From: Nostocoides_A vanveenii
Lineage (GTDB): Bacteria; Actinomycetota; Actinomycetes; Actinomycetales; Dermatophilaceae
DNA: 64,000 nt
NCBI RefSeq assembly: GCF_039531165.1
Contig: NZ_BAAAPN010000021.1
Location: 1 to 64,000, forward strand
Reading direction: 5' to 3'
The position numbers were made by a program, and so were the translations under genes. The notes below the pieces were generated by a model. It was not told the origin of the DNA. It did no database searches and worked only from the letters and a program-made list of their open reading frames with translations. Positions 8,729-17,359 of this stretch are shown piece by piece. Positions within the stretch are counted from its first letter, which is position 1. Every line of letters begins with the position of its first letter.

Positions 8729-9430
8729 ATGGATGGCGATGGAGTGTGGGCGATGATCGTGGACCCTGACATGGCGGGGCTGCTGATATTGGCCGACCCC
8801 CGATTGCCGGTCGGTGGGCACACCCAGTCGGGCGGGTTCGAGCCGGCGGTGCTCGGTGGCTGTGGGCTCGCGGACCTGCCGGACTATGTGGAGGTGCGAT
8901 TGCGGACGGTCAGCGCCGTCGACCTCGGCACCGCCGTGGCCGCGTATGCCGCGCTCGGCGCGCCGTCGGATGGGCTGGCCGATGTGCATGCGCACTGGGC
9001 GGCACGGACACCAAGCCACGTGCAACGTCAGGCGTCGGAATCCGCCGGCTCAGGCATGCTGCGGCTGTTGCGCCGGCTCTTCCCGCACCACGTGGCCACC
9101 GCGCTCGTCAGCGAACTGCCCACGGCCCCACGACCGATCACGTATGCCGCTCTGGGCCGCGCGTTGGGTGCCTCGCCTCGCGAGGTGGGCGCAGCCTTGC
9201 TCCACGACGATGTGCAGGCCGTGACCTCAGCGGCCCTCAAACTGCTCCCGGCCGACCCCGTCGATGCGGTCGGCTGGGCATTGGCGACGCGGGGAACGCG
9301 GGCCGAGTTGCTGTCCGCCGCTCTTGCCTGCCCGGGGCGACCGGACGGCATACCGGCCCGCTCGGCACCGCAGCTAGAAATGTGGGCGCATAACCACGAC
9401 CGAACGAACCGGAGGCTCTTCCGTGCCTGA
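8729..9430 (+). CDS. ureF: Urease accessory protein UreF
   Basis: A 233-residue all-helical accessory protein. The N-terminal LADPRLPVGGHTQSGGFE motif is the UreF hallmark. With UreD it docks on apo-urease and acts as the fidelity checkpoint for UreG GTP hydrolysis during nickel insertion. ATG 8729 is used here; ATG 8753 (MIVDPDMAGLL) is a good alternative. The 3' end overlaps ureG by eight bases. The Gly-Ile-Pro at 9347-9355 uses the rare ATA codon inside a GGCATAC motif. Confidence 0.88.
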   Translation: MDGDGVWAMIVDPDMAGLLILADPRLPVGGHTQSGGFEPAVLGGCGLADLPDYVEVRLRTVSAVDLGTAVAAYAALGAPSDGLADVHAHWAARTPSHVQRQASESAGSGMLRLLRRLFPHHVATALVSELPTAPRPITYAALGRALGASPREVGAALLHDDVQAVTSAALKLLPADPVDAVGWALATRGTRAELLSAALACPGRPDGIPARSAPQLEMWAHNHDRTNRRLFRA

Positions 9431-10196
9431 ATCCCCTTCTCCGACAACACAACGCGCTCTCCGCATCGGCGTTGCCGGCCCGGTGGGGACGGGCAAGACG
9501 TCGATCATCGGCGCCTTATGCCGAACGCTTGCAGAGCGCATTTCGCTCGCCGTGGTCACCAATGACATCTATACCGACGAGGATGCCCGCATGTTGCGCG
9601 CGGCGGGGGTCCTGGATCCGGACCGAATCCGTGCGGTCGAGACCGGAGCGTGCCCGCATACGGCGATCCGCGACGACGTCACGGCGGATCTGACGGCGAT
9701 CGAGGAGTTGGACGCGACTTATGTCCTTGACGTCGTTCTTGTGGAGTCCGGTGGTGACAACCTGACGGCGACCTTCTCGCCGGCTCTCGTGGACGCGCAG
9801 CTCTTCGTTCTCGATGTCGCGGGGGGCGGTGACGTCGCGCGCAAAGGTGGGCCGGGGATCACCCGCGCCGACCTGCTGGTGATCAACAAGACCGACCTGG
9901 CACCGCACGTGGGGGTCGATGCAGACCTGATGGTCGCCGAGGCATCGGCTGCGCGGGACGGCAGGCCCGTGCTGGCCCTGTCGCAGCGGCAACCGGACAG
10001 CCTTGCGGCACTAGGCGATTGGCTGCTCGATGTGCTTTCGACTCATCGCGCTGGCGTGCTCGTGCCGAGTGACCCTGGGCCGATGGCGCCGCACACGCAC
10101 GGCCCTGGTGAGCCTGCGCATACGCACGGCCCGGGGGAGCCGGCGCATACGCAGGGGCACGGTGGTGAACGGCACGCGCATGACCACGCGCGCTGA
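9423..10196 (+). CDS. ureG: Urease accessory GTPase UreG with C-terminal His-rich tail
   Basis: A 257-residue SIMIBI-class GTPase. P-loop GPVGTGKTS is at residues 19-27, the metal-binding CPH motif is present (TGACPHTAIRDD), and NKTDLAPHVG gives guanine specificity. The last ~45 residues are an unusual extension carrying 9-residue repeats (HTHGPGEPA) and ending in a His-rich stretch; known His-rich UreG proteins carry theirs at the N-terminus. No ureE lies in this cluster, so the tail may store or deliver nickel; that is inference. The DNA repeat unit is 27 bp. GTG start overlaps ureF; the 3' end overlaps ureD. Confidence 0.94.
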   Translation: MPESPSPTTQRALRIGVAGPVGTGKTSIIGALCRTLAERISLAVVTNDIYTDEDARMLRAAGVLDPDRIRAVETGACPHTAIRDDVTADLTAIEELDATYVLDVVLVESGGDNLTATFSPALVDAQLFVLDVAGGGDVARKGGPGITRADLLVINKTDLAPHVGVDADLMVAEASAARDGRPVLALSQRQPDSLAALGDWLLDVLSTHRAGVLVPSDPGPMAPHTHGPGEPAHTHGPGEPAHTQGHGGERHAHDHAR

Positions 10197-10914
10197 GCCG
10201 CGCACGACCCGTGTCGCCGTCCAGTGCCACGACGGTGACGCCCGGCTGACCTGTCACGCGGGGACCTTCTCGGCCCGGGCCACATCGGCGTCGGGAAGGC
10301 TGGTGTCGGCCGTGCTTGTGGCGACCGAAGCGTCGCTGCTGGGCGGCGATGACCTGGCGCTCGAGATCACTGTCGGGGCCGGGTGCACGGTGGCGCTGAC
10401 CGATGTCGCGGCGATGGTCGCCTATGACGGGCGTGGTCTCGGCGCGTCCTGGCGGGTGTCGATCGACCTGGCCGCGGGTGCGTGCCTCGACTGGCGGTGC
10501 GAGCCGCTCGTCGTGACCGACGGCGCTCACGTGGTCCGTTCGCTCGAAGCTCGACTTGCGGGCGACGCTCGCCTCGTTGTCGACGAGACGGTGGTCCTTG
10601 GACGGACCGGCCAGGCCGGTGGGCAACTGGAGTGCTCGACCGAGGTATGGCGTGATGGCCGGCCGGTGCTGATCGAGCAGGTGACCTACGCCGGCCACGC
10701 CGAGGTGGCCGCGTCGCAGCGGTTCGTGCGCGGGCCCAGCCGCTGCGTCCGGACCCGTCTCGACACCGGAACGGGCGGGACCGCGGTGGTGGAGGCATCG
10801 CGGGCGGCCGCGGAGGCCGGGAGTGCCGGGAGCGGCCTAGATGCCGGCGATGCGGTCGTCCTCCGACTGGCCGCAGGTGGCACCGTGACCCGGTGGCTGA
10901 CTCAGCCTGCCTGA
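10180..10914 (+). CDS. ureD: Urease accessory protein UreD
   Basis: A 244-residue UreD/UreH scaffold that recruits UreF and UreG to apo-urease. Recognisable segments are GGDDLALEITVGAGCTVALTD and the Arg-rich C-terminal part. The open frame extends back to 10030, but that part is in the ureG shadow; ATG 10180 overlaps the ureG stop by 17 bases and gives the usual length. GTG 10162 and 10165 are alternatives. It is the last gene of the urt-ure run; the next gene starts 43 bp on with its own promoter-like motif. Confidence 0.87.
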   Translation: MTTRAEPRTTRVAVQCHDGDARLTCHAGTFSARATSASGRLVSAVLVATEASLLGGDDLALEITVGAGCTVALTDVAAMVAYDGRGLGASWRVSIDLAAGACLDWRCEPLVVTDGAHVVRSLEARLAGDARLVVDETVVLGRTGQAGGQLECSTEVWRDGRPVLIEQVTYAGHAEVAASQRFVRGPSRCVRTRLDTGTGGTAVVEASRAAAEAGSAGSGLDAGDAVVLRLAAGGTVTRWLTQPA

Positions 10915-10934
10915 GCCCGTCCTCCCGTCTCGCC

Positions 10935-10957
10935 GCATTTTTAGTACGATCAGAACC
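10935..10957 (+). promoter_or_regulatory. Putative operator/promoter of the DUF2249-module regulator
   Basis: GCATTTTTAGTACG (10935-10948) lies just before the GTG of the regulator. A near copy, GCATTTAGTACG, stands at 12019-12030 before the downstream membrane protein gene, at a similar distance from its GTG. The spacing suggests leaderless or near-leaderless transcripts and a shared binding site. Confidence 0.45.
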
Positions 10958-11671
10958 GTGGAAAATACACCGGCCACCGAGGGGGCGGACGCGCCGACCC
11001 TGGGGCCGCGCAGTATCGCGGTGGATCCCGTGGTCGCGACGCCGGCACAGGCCGAGGTGCTCGACCATCTCAGAACGATGCGCGCGCCCGTCACGGCCGC
11101 ACAGCTCTCAGCCGAGCGCAATCTTCACCCCAACACGGTCAGAGAGCACCTCACGGCATTGGTCGACCTTGGTCTTGTCGAGCGCACCCGGCTTGCCCCC
11201 GCGGGCCGCGGCCGCCCGACCTACGGCTATCAGGTGGCCCGCGCCACCAGGGCGGACGCGACCACTGCGCTCGTCTCGGCTCTGGTCGCCCATCTGGCCG
11301 AGACCGAAGTGGAGCCCGCGCAGATTGCGGCGACCCTCGGGCGCTCGTATGCCGCCCACGCGCCTGCCGGCGATCACCTCACTGCCCGTGCTTCCCGGCT
11401 GCGCCGAACGCAGGTCGTCGTCGAGGCGATGCGAGAACTCGGCTTCGCCGCCGAGAGCGACCCGGCGGGGCGCATCGTGCGACTGCGCAATTGCCCACTG
11501 CTCGACGCGGCCCGCTCTGCCCCTGACATCGTCTGCGGCTTCCATCGCGGCCTCGCGCAAGGCCTCGCCGACGCGGCCGGCCTCGATCCCGCAGCCGTGC
11601 ATCTGACGCCCTTCGCCGAAGCCGGCGCCTGCCGGCTCGATCTGACCCCGATAAAGCAGAAAGCCCCCTGA
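10958..11671 (+). CDS. Winged-helix regulator with three conserved-type cysteines
   Basis: A 237-residue regulator. Residues about 28-95 form an ArsR/SufR-like winged helix (AEVLDHLRTMRAPVTAAQLS then HPNTVREHLTALVDLGLV and the wing GRGRPTYGY). The C-terminal part has Cys179, Cys193 and Cys225, a layout that could ligate an iron-sulfur cluster as in SufR-type repressors. It sits nine bases before a DUF2249 gene and upstream of copper nitrite reductase-like and membrane proteins, so sensing of nitrite/NO or oxygen is a reasonable inference. The duplicated TTTAGTACG motif may be its operator. Confidence 0.75.
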   Translation: MENTPATEGADAPTLGPRSIAVDPVVATPAQAEVLDHLRTMRAPVTAAQLSAERNLHPNTVREHLTALVDLGLVERTRLAPAGRGRPTYGYQVARATRADATTALVSALVAHLAETEVEPAQIAATLGRSYAAHAPAGDHLTARASRLRRTQVVVEAMRELGFAAESDPAGRIVRLRNCPLLDAARSAPDIVCGFHRGLAQGLADAAGLDPAAVHLTPFAEAGACRLDLTPIKQKAP

Positions 11672-11680
11672 GGAGAACTC

Positions 11681-11983
11681 ATGTCCGAGACCGCCCATCC
11701 CGACCTCGGTCTCACCGAGGCGACCCACGCCTGCGCCTGCGGCGAGCACGACGAGGACCTGCCCGAGCTCGACGCACGTGCAATCCCGCACGCCATCCGC
11801 CACGCCGCAATCTTCGGCGCCCTCGACGGCCTCGCCCCGGGCAAGGGCCTGGTCCTCATCGCGCCGCACGACCCGCTCCCACTGCTCGCCCAGATCAGCA
11901 AGCGCGACGGTGACGCGATCGATGTCACCTACCTCCAGCGTGGCCCGGACGCGTGGCGCCTGCGGATGCACCGCGTGCGCTGA
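11681..11983 (+). CDS. DUF2249 domain protein
   Basis: A 100-residue soluble protein. The N-terminus has CACGEHDEDLPELDAR and the rest is a DUF2249 domain (IFGALDGLAPGKGLVLIAPHDPLPLL). DUF2249 proteins are often next to nitrite or NO metabolism genes and hemerythrin-like proteins; their biochemical role is unproven. Good ribosome site (GAGGAG) 6 bases before the ATG. Probably co-transcribed with the preceding regulator. Confidence 0.85.
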   Translation: MSETAHPDLGLTEATHACACGEHDEDLPELDARAIPHAIRHAAIFGALDGLAPGKGLVLIAPHDPLPLLAQISKRDGDAIDVTYLQRGPDAWRLRMHRVR

Positions 11984-12018
11984 CCCCAGCGCGGCGCGCA
12001 TGGTCGTGACCAGCACGC

Positions 12019-12039
12019 GCATTTAGTACGCCTAAAGCC
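12019..12039 (+). promoter_or_regulatory. Second copy of the TTTAGTACG operator-like motif
   Basis: GCATTTAGTACG (12019-12030) continues into CCTAAA, so TTTAG and CTAAA form an inverted repeat around TACGC (12022-12036). The GTG of the next gene follows at 12040, as for the copy at 10935. Confidence 0.45.
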
Positions 12040-13149
12040 GTGAATAAAGATCGGGCCCAGCCGGTGATCGCTCGCAGCGATCTCCGGATGGGCCTGATGC
12101 TTCCCGGCGGCATCTGCCTTCTCGCCGGCCTGTCTGCCGGCCTCCTCCTGATCGCCGACCCCGCTCCGGCGGACCCGGCGCGCCTGCCCGACGTGCACGG
12201 CGTCGTCATGGTGCTGGGTTTCCTCGGCACCCTGATCAGCCTCGAACGCGCCGTTGCGCTGCGCCAACCCCGGGCGTATGTCGAACCCGCCGCCCTCGGA
12301 CTTGGCGGCATTGCGCTTGCCGCCCCACCCGTCCCCCTCGTCGTCGGCCGGAGCCTGCTGATGGTGGGCTGCGCCGTGGTGGTGGCAACCCTGGTCGCCC
12401 TCTCCGGCCGCCAGCACGACGACCCGACCGCGACCCAGATCCTCGGTGCCGCAATGGCATTCGGTGCCGCTGCCCTCTGGACCAAGCTCGATGTCGCCGA
12501 CCTCCTGCCCTGGCTGGTCAGCTATATCGTCGTGACCATCGCGGCCGAACGCGTCGAGCTCGCCCGCCTCACCATGCCGCTGTGGTCGGGGCGCGTCCTC
12601 CTGCTCACGTCAGCGGCTCTCCTGCGACGACCGCCCTGCTGAAGCCAGACGCCGGCGCGCACGTGTTTGGTGCACTCCTGGTGGTGCTGGTCACCGGCCT
12701 GGCTCGCATCGAGGTAGCTCGGCAGACGATCCGGTCCACCGGGTTGCCGCGCTACTCCGCCGCGGCGCTCCTGCTCGGCTACGTCTGGCTCGCCGTCGCC
12801 GGCGTGACGTTGCTCGTCGGTGGATCACCTAGCTCGCCGGAGCGCTACGACACGGTCGTCCAGGCGACCGCTAGGCGTCGCGATCTCGATGGTCATGGCG
12901 CACGCACCCGTCATCTTTCCCGCCGTCCTGCGGCGGCCGTTGCCTTATCGCACGGCGATGTGGGCACCACTGGTTCTGCTCCAGGTCGGCCTCGCCTTTC
13001 GCATCCCGCTGGGCAACGGCTTTGGCCGGCAACGCCTTTGGGAGCTCGGCGGCATCCTGAACGTCGCCGCACTCCTGCTCTTCGTCGCGACGACCGTATG
13101 GAAGTCTGGTCACCGCCCGACGTACACGGTCCGCCGCGGCCGCACCTGA
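12040..13149 (+). pseudogene. Polytopic membrane protein of the nitrite module, frameshifted twice
   Basis: The hydrophobic protein begins at GTG 12040, changes frame near 12630 and changes back near 12870; joined, it gives about 365 residues and 9-11 membrane segments. Frame 1 gives GLMLPGGICLLAGLSAGLLL to VLLLTSAALL, the second frame GALLVVLVTGLARIEVARQT, and frame 1 again SMVMAHAPVIFPAVLRRPLP to LLLFVATTVW. The HAPVIFPAVL region resembles membrane proteins that accompany NirK/NnrS-type genes. The two shifts compensate, so either consensus errors or decay are possible. Function unknown; perhaps NO/heme-copper related. Confidence 0.6.
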
Positions 13150-13170
13150 CCGCGTGGCGTCGACGGCCCT

Positions 13171-14506
13171 ATGACCGTTCTTGAGACCAAACCCGTCGAG
13201 CCCGCGACGCCGACGCGAAGCGTGTGGCCGTGGCGCGATCATCCCTCCTTCCTCTGGCTGCTCGTCGCCGGCATCGTGGTCGCTATCCGGCCACTAGTGC
13301 CGCACGCGGATTGGCTGCTCATCCACCTCGTGCTGCTCGGTGCCCTCACGCATGCGGCCATCGTCTGGAGCACCCACTTCACGCAAGCCCTCCTCAAGAC
13401 CGGCCCCACGATTGATGTCCGGAGAACGCAAAGCCGCCGACTGGAACTGCTTTTCGCCGGAGTCGCCCTGGTGCTCACGGGCGTCGTCGCCGAGCGCTGG
13501 GTGCTCACCGTCACCGGCGCCATCCTGGTATCGGGCGCCGTCGTCTGGCACGCCGTCATGCTGTGGCGACGCCTGCGCGCCTCCATTGCCGTGCGCTTCC
13601 GCACGACCGTCCACTACTACCTGGCCGCAGCGACCTGCGTGCCCCTCGGCGCGACCTTCGGCGCCCTCCTGGCCCGCGGGCCCGATGACGACCTGCGCGG
13701 CCGCCTGCTCGTCGCCCACACCATGGTGATGGTCCTCGGCTGGCTCGGCCTCACCGTCACCGGCACCCTGGTGACGCTCTGGCCGACGATGCTTCGCACC
13801 CGCATGGATCCTCGGGACGAACGCCTTGCCCGACAAGGGCTGCCGATTCTCATCGGCGCCGTCATGGTCATCGTCGCCGGCGCGCTCACCGGTGTTCAAC
13901 TCCTCGCAGCCGCCGGCCTACTCCTCTATCTCGCCGGCGGGGCCTGGTGGGGTCGCGCCCTCTGGCTGCCGCTGCGCCAAGCCACCGACCGAGTTCGCCC
14001 CGCTCTCCGTGGCGGCCGCCCTGATCTGGGCGCTCAGCGCGATTGGGTGGATCGCGGGAAACCTTGTCCTGCAGGATAACTGGGCCGATATCGGCGATGC
14101 TTATGGTCATCCCGCCGCCGTCCTCGCTGCTGGCTTCGCGCCGCAGGTCCTGCTCGGGGCGATGTCCTATCTCGTCCCCAGTGTCATCGGTGGCGGCCCG
14201 GCCGCGGTCCGCGCCGCCGGCCCGTGGGTCGACAAATGGGCCGTATGCCGTTTGGTCACCATCAACGGCGGCCTCGCCCTCACGCTGCTCCCGACACCAC
14301 CCGCGGTCCGGGCGTTGCCTGCGGGAGTGGTGGTGGCGGCATACGGGCTGGCGCTGCCGTTGCTGGGACTCGGGATCCGCGCGAGCCTGCGGGCGCGGCG
14401 CGAGCGGCCCGACCGCCTCGCCGCCCACCGTTGCGGCACCAGGCGGATCGTCGGTCGATCTGGTCGTCTCGTCAGTTCGTCGCCGGCTGCTGCACGCTCG
14501 CCCTAG
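13171..14506 (+). pseudogene. Second polytopic membrane protein of the nitrite module, one frameshift
   Basis: Begins ATG 13171 (MTVLETKPVEPATPTRSVW) and runs with about ten hydrophobic segments. At about 13980 the frame changes: ALWLPLRQA continues as PPTEFAPLSVAAALIWAL in the next frame, through YLVPSVIGGGPAAVRA, ending 14506. Joined length is about 440 residues. SYLVPSVIGGGP and the His-containing segments recall NnrS-like or copper-oxidase-associated membrane proteins. It overlaps the start of the copper protein gene. A missing base at the CCAAGCCACC stretch would explain the shift. Confidence 0.6.
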
Positions 14507-15825
14507 CAGTGTGCGGCGGTGTGCTCGTCGACCCTGGGGCGGCCGGCTTCCCGGTGACCAGCACCGCGCCAACTGGCCCGCAGATCGCGGCGAGCGGGCA
14601 TACGACGACGGTGCGGGTGACGACCAAGGACATGCGCTTCCACCCAGACACGGTCGCTGTGCCCGCCGGCGATCGGCTCGTCATCGAGGTGGCCAATACC
14701 GACCCGGAGACCAGCCACGACCTCGTCCTCGCCAATGGCGCCAAGACACGCCGCCTGCGCCCGGGCACCTCCCAAACGCTCGACGCCGGCGTGCTGGCCG
14801 GGTCCCTCGACGGCTGGTGCTCGGTCGTCGGCCATCGCCAGATGGGCATGCGCTTCACGGTTCGCGTCATCGGCGGGTCGGCGAGCGCGCACCCGGCCAG
14901 CCCGTCTCCGACCGCCACCACCACACCGGTCGATCTCCACGGCACCCCGGGACCGGACGTCCGCGCCACCGACGCCCGCCTCGCTCCCGCCACCAAGACG
15001 ACAACGCACCGGGTCACGCTGACCGTCACCGAGGCGGAACTCCAAGTCGCACCAGGCGTTTGGCAACGCCGCTGGCCCTACAACGGGACCGCTCCCGGTC
15101 CGACGCTGCGCGGCCATCTCGGCGACATTTTCGACATCACCATCGTCAACGACGCCTCGATGGGGCACTCGATCGACTTCCATGCCGGCTCGCTTGCACC
15201 GGATGAGCCGATGCGCACCATCCCGCCGGGCGCCACCCACCGCTACACCTTCACGGCCACGCACGCCGGGATCTGGATGTATCACTGCTCGACGAGGCCG
15301 ATGTCGGCGCACATCGCGGCGGGCATGCACGGGGTGGTGATCATCGATCCGCCGGAACTTACGCCCGTGGACAGGGAGTACGTCCTCGTCCAGTCCGAGG
15401 TCTACCTCGGCCCCAACCATGCCCGTGGGTCGGCGTCGGAGGTGGACGCCGCCAAAGTCACCGCCGAGACGCCGGATGCAGTGGTGTTCAACGCCGTCAC
15501 CGGCCAGTACGACCATCACCCCCTGACCGCCCGCATCGGCGAGCGAGTCCGCTTCTGGGTCCTCGACGCCGGCCCCAATCGGCCGACGTCCTTCCACATC
15601 GTCGGCGGGCAGTTCGACACCGTCTATGCCGAGGGGGCGTGGCTGCTGCGCGGCGCCCCGGGTCAGCCCGATGCCCCCGGAGGCGCCCAGGTCCTTGCCC
15701 TTGCCCCGGCTCAGGGCGGCTTCGTCGAACTGACCTTCCCCGAGGCCGGGCACTACCCGATCGTCAGCCACCTCATGGTCGATGCCGAGCGCGGTGCCCA
15801 CGCGATCATGGCGCTCACGCCCTGA
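14431..15825 (+). CDS. Three-cupredoxin copper nitrite reductase-like protein
   Basis: About 464 residues, exported. After a hydrophobic N-terminus comes a plastocyanin-like domain with a complete type 1 copper set (His96, Cys130, His135, Met138). The rest has the two-domain NirK layout: HSIDFH (His246, Asp249, His251), YHC (His285, Cys286), His294, Met299 and SFHIVGG (His389 as type 2 ligand). It would reduce nitrite to NO or act as a related multicopper oxidase. The Cys-to-His spacing is 8 rather than the 9 of classic NirK, so identity as nitrite reductase is not certain. The start is unclear: TTG 14431 is the best candidate before the signal sequence; it overlaps the preceding gene. Confidence 0.78.
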   Translation: MRHQADRRSIWSSRQFVAGCCTLALAVCGGVLVDPGAAGFPVTSTAPTGPQIAASGHTTTVRVTTKDMRFHPDTVAVPAGDRLVIEVANTDPETSHDLVLANGAKTRRLRPGTSQTLDAGVLAGSLDGWCSVVGHRQMGMRFTVRVIGGSASAHPASPSPTATTTPVDLHGTPGPDVRATDARLAPATKTTTHRVTLTVTEAELQVAPGVWQRRWPYNGTAPGPTLRGHLGDIFDITIVNDASMGHSIDFHAGSLAPDEPMRTIPPGATHRYTFTATHAGIWMYHCSTRPMSAHIAAGMHGVVIIDPPELTPVDREYVLVQSEVYLGPNHARGSASEVDAAKVTAETPDAVVFNAVTGQYDHHPLTARIGERVRFWVLDAGPNRPTSFHIVGGQFDTVYAEGAWLLRGAPGQPDAPGGAQVLALAPAQGGFVELTFPEAGHYPIVSHLMVDAERGAHAIMALTP

Positions 15826-16009
15826 CCAGGCGTGCCCGCCGCTCCAGGTCCGCGGCATAAAGCTCGGCAATCACTGCGGGCGCCGGGCGTCCTCGGAGCC
15901 GGCCGACCACCACGCGATGCGGGGCGGCGACTCCAAACCCGCGCAAGACGTCGGGCAGATCGGCGATGTCGACCAGAATGTCGACTTTCGCCTCGGCGAA
16001 CTCATCCAC
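15815..16009 (-). CDS. Possible small protein of 64 residues
   Basis: A minus-strand frame from GTG 16009 gives VDEFAEAKVDILVDIADLP, then RGFGVAAPHRVVVGRLRG, and ends overlapping the copper-protein stop by 11 bases. The composition is protein-like, while the plus-strand frames here are Arg-rich shadows. No family is recognised. It could instead be the remaining end of a larger, broken gene. Confidence 0.35.
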   Translation of the reverse strand: MDEFAEAKVDILVDIADLPDVLRGFGVAAPHRVVVGRLRGRPAPAVIAELYAADLERRARLVRA

Positions 16010-16491
16010 CTGACGTCGCCGGTGCCGCCCAGGTGATGGCCGGCTACCGGGGGTTCGCGGAGTGGGTGGCCGACGACTTCGTCTTCTGGCGCGATCTCGG
16101 CTTGAGCATGGCCCGGGTCGACCCGCCCGTCGCGTGGCACGTCCCGCAGGTGCTGCCCAGCGACATCGGGCGTCCGCACACGGCACCGGTGATCATCAGC
16201 CTGACCCGCTCCTCGCATTTTCGTCGCCGCGGGCGATTCGGCAACCGGCGCCTGATCCGCCGGCGATTGTGGTTCGCCGGCGAGGCGTTTGCGGGTGCGC
16301 TTGCCCTTGTCGGTGCGCGTCCGGCGAGGCGCTCGAGCCCTGACCCGAGCCGGCGACAACCTCACCAACGGCGTCCGCGTGGGCGCCGGACTCCAGTCGA
16401 TCATCGACCAGCAGCCCCGGTCGCCTCCGGCCGTCCGGTCGACCCCGCCACGGCAGCCACGGCAGCCGAGGCAGACGAGCTGCTTCGCTCG
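16010..16491 (+). other. Unresolved, probably broken coding region
   Basis: Plus-strand sequence from 16034 reads MAGYRGFAEWVADDFVFWRD, then AWHVPQVLPSDIGRP and APVIISLTRSSHF, which looks like real protein, but becomes Arg-rich after about 16210. A second protein-like stretch (RAGDNLTNGVRVGAGLQSII) appears in another frame around 16340-16400. No start-to-stop gene can be drawn. It may be the damaged N-terminal part or upstream neighbour of the glycosyltransferase gene. Confidence 0.35.
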
Positions 16492-17262
16492 GTGTCAGCG
16501 GTGATCCCGGTCCGGGGGCCGGCTCGGTTGCTCACCGAGCAGCTCGCCGCGCTCGGAAATCACGTTGCGGAGATCGACGGCGAGATCGTGATCGCCGACA
16601 ACGGGTCCCCCAGCCTGGCGACGGTGCTGCGCCCGGACCTCCCGTGCACCATTCGGGTGGTACCCGCCTTGGGTGGCCGTGGCGCGTCATACGCCCGCAA
16701 TCTCGGCGCGGCTGCCGCCCGCGGCGATGTCGTGGTCTGCTGCGATGCCGACGACATCGCCGCCCCCCATTTCCTTCACGATATCGTCGGCGCCCTCCGC
16801 GCGGCGGACCTGGTCACTGGGCTCTCCGTGCGCCACCCGGGTCCGGAGCGGGCGCGGGTGAACGCGTGGCTCGGTCTCCACCACGACCACCGCGAGGACG
16901 ATGCGCCCGGACTCTACGGTCGGGCCTTCGTCCACAGCTGGTCCTTGGCCGTGCGTGCCGCCACACTGCGCAAGCTCGGTGGCTTCGACGAGGCGCTCGC
17001 CCACGGCGAGGACATCGATCTCGCCCTGCTAGCCAGTGCCGAGGGATTGCGGATCGGTGTAGCGACGACGGCCCGCTTCCAGTACCGGCTGCGAACGACG
17101 CGCCGGGCGCTCCTCGTCCAGCAATATCGCTACTCCCGGTCGCTGCCCCGCGTGATCGCCAAGCACCGGCCCGCTGGCCTGACGGTGCCGCCAGGTAGCC
17201 AGCTGATGCAGGCGGTGCGCCTCGCGCGGTCCGTGTCGGCCAGCCGCATGGCGACGATCTGA
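16492..17262 (+). CDS. Family 2 glycosyltransferase, C-terminus probably frameshifted
   Basis: From GTG 16492 (VSAVIPVRGP) the protein shows the GT-A fold signatures of family 2: the nucleotide-binding start AVIPVRG, EIVIADNGS, GASYARNLGAAAARGDVVV and the metal-binding CDADD. LGGFDEALAHGEDIDLALLA is the acceptor-side ED motif. The current frame stops at 17262, but a shifted frame (DLTHAAVLAARLAGTAAGVI) continues to a stop at 17340-17342, which looks like the true end. The sugar donor and acceptor are unknown. It is not a typical partner of the copper protein upstream. Confidence 0.7.
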   Translation: MSAVIPVRGPARLLTEQLAALGNHVAEIDGEIVIADNGSPSLATVLRPDLPCTIRVVPALGGRGASYARNLGAAAARGDVVVCCDADDIAAPHFLHDIVGALRAADLVTGLSVRHPGPERARVNAWLGLHHDHREDDAPGLYGRAFVHSWSLAVRAATLRKLGGFDEALAHGEDIDLALLASAEGLRIGVATTARFQYRLRTTRRALLVQQYRYSRSLPRVIAKHRPAGLTVPPGSQLMQAVRLARSVSASRMATI

Positions 17263-17359
17263 CCCATGCGGCGGTCCTTGCCGCCCGCCTCGCCGGCACC
17301 GCCGCCGGTGTGATCAGCGCCTACCGCCACGACCGGACATAGGGCCGGGGGCTGACCCG

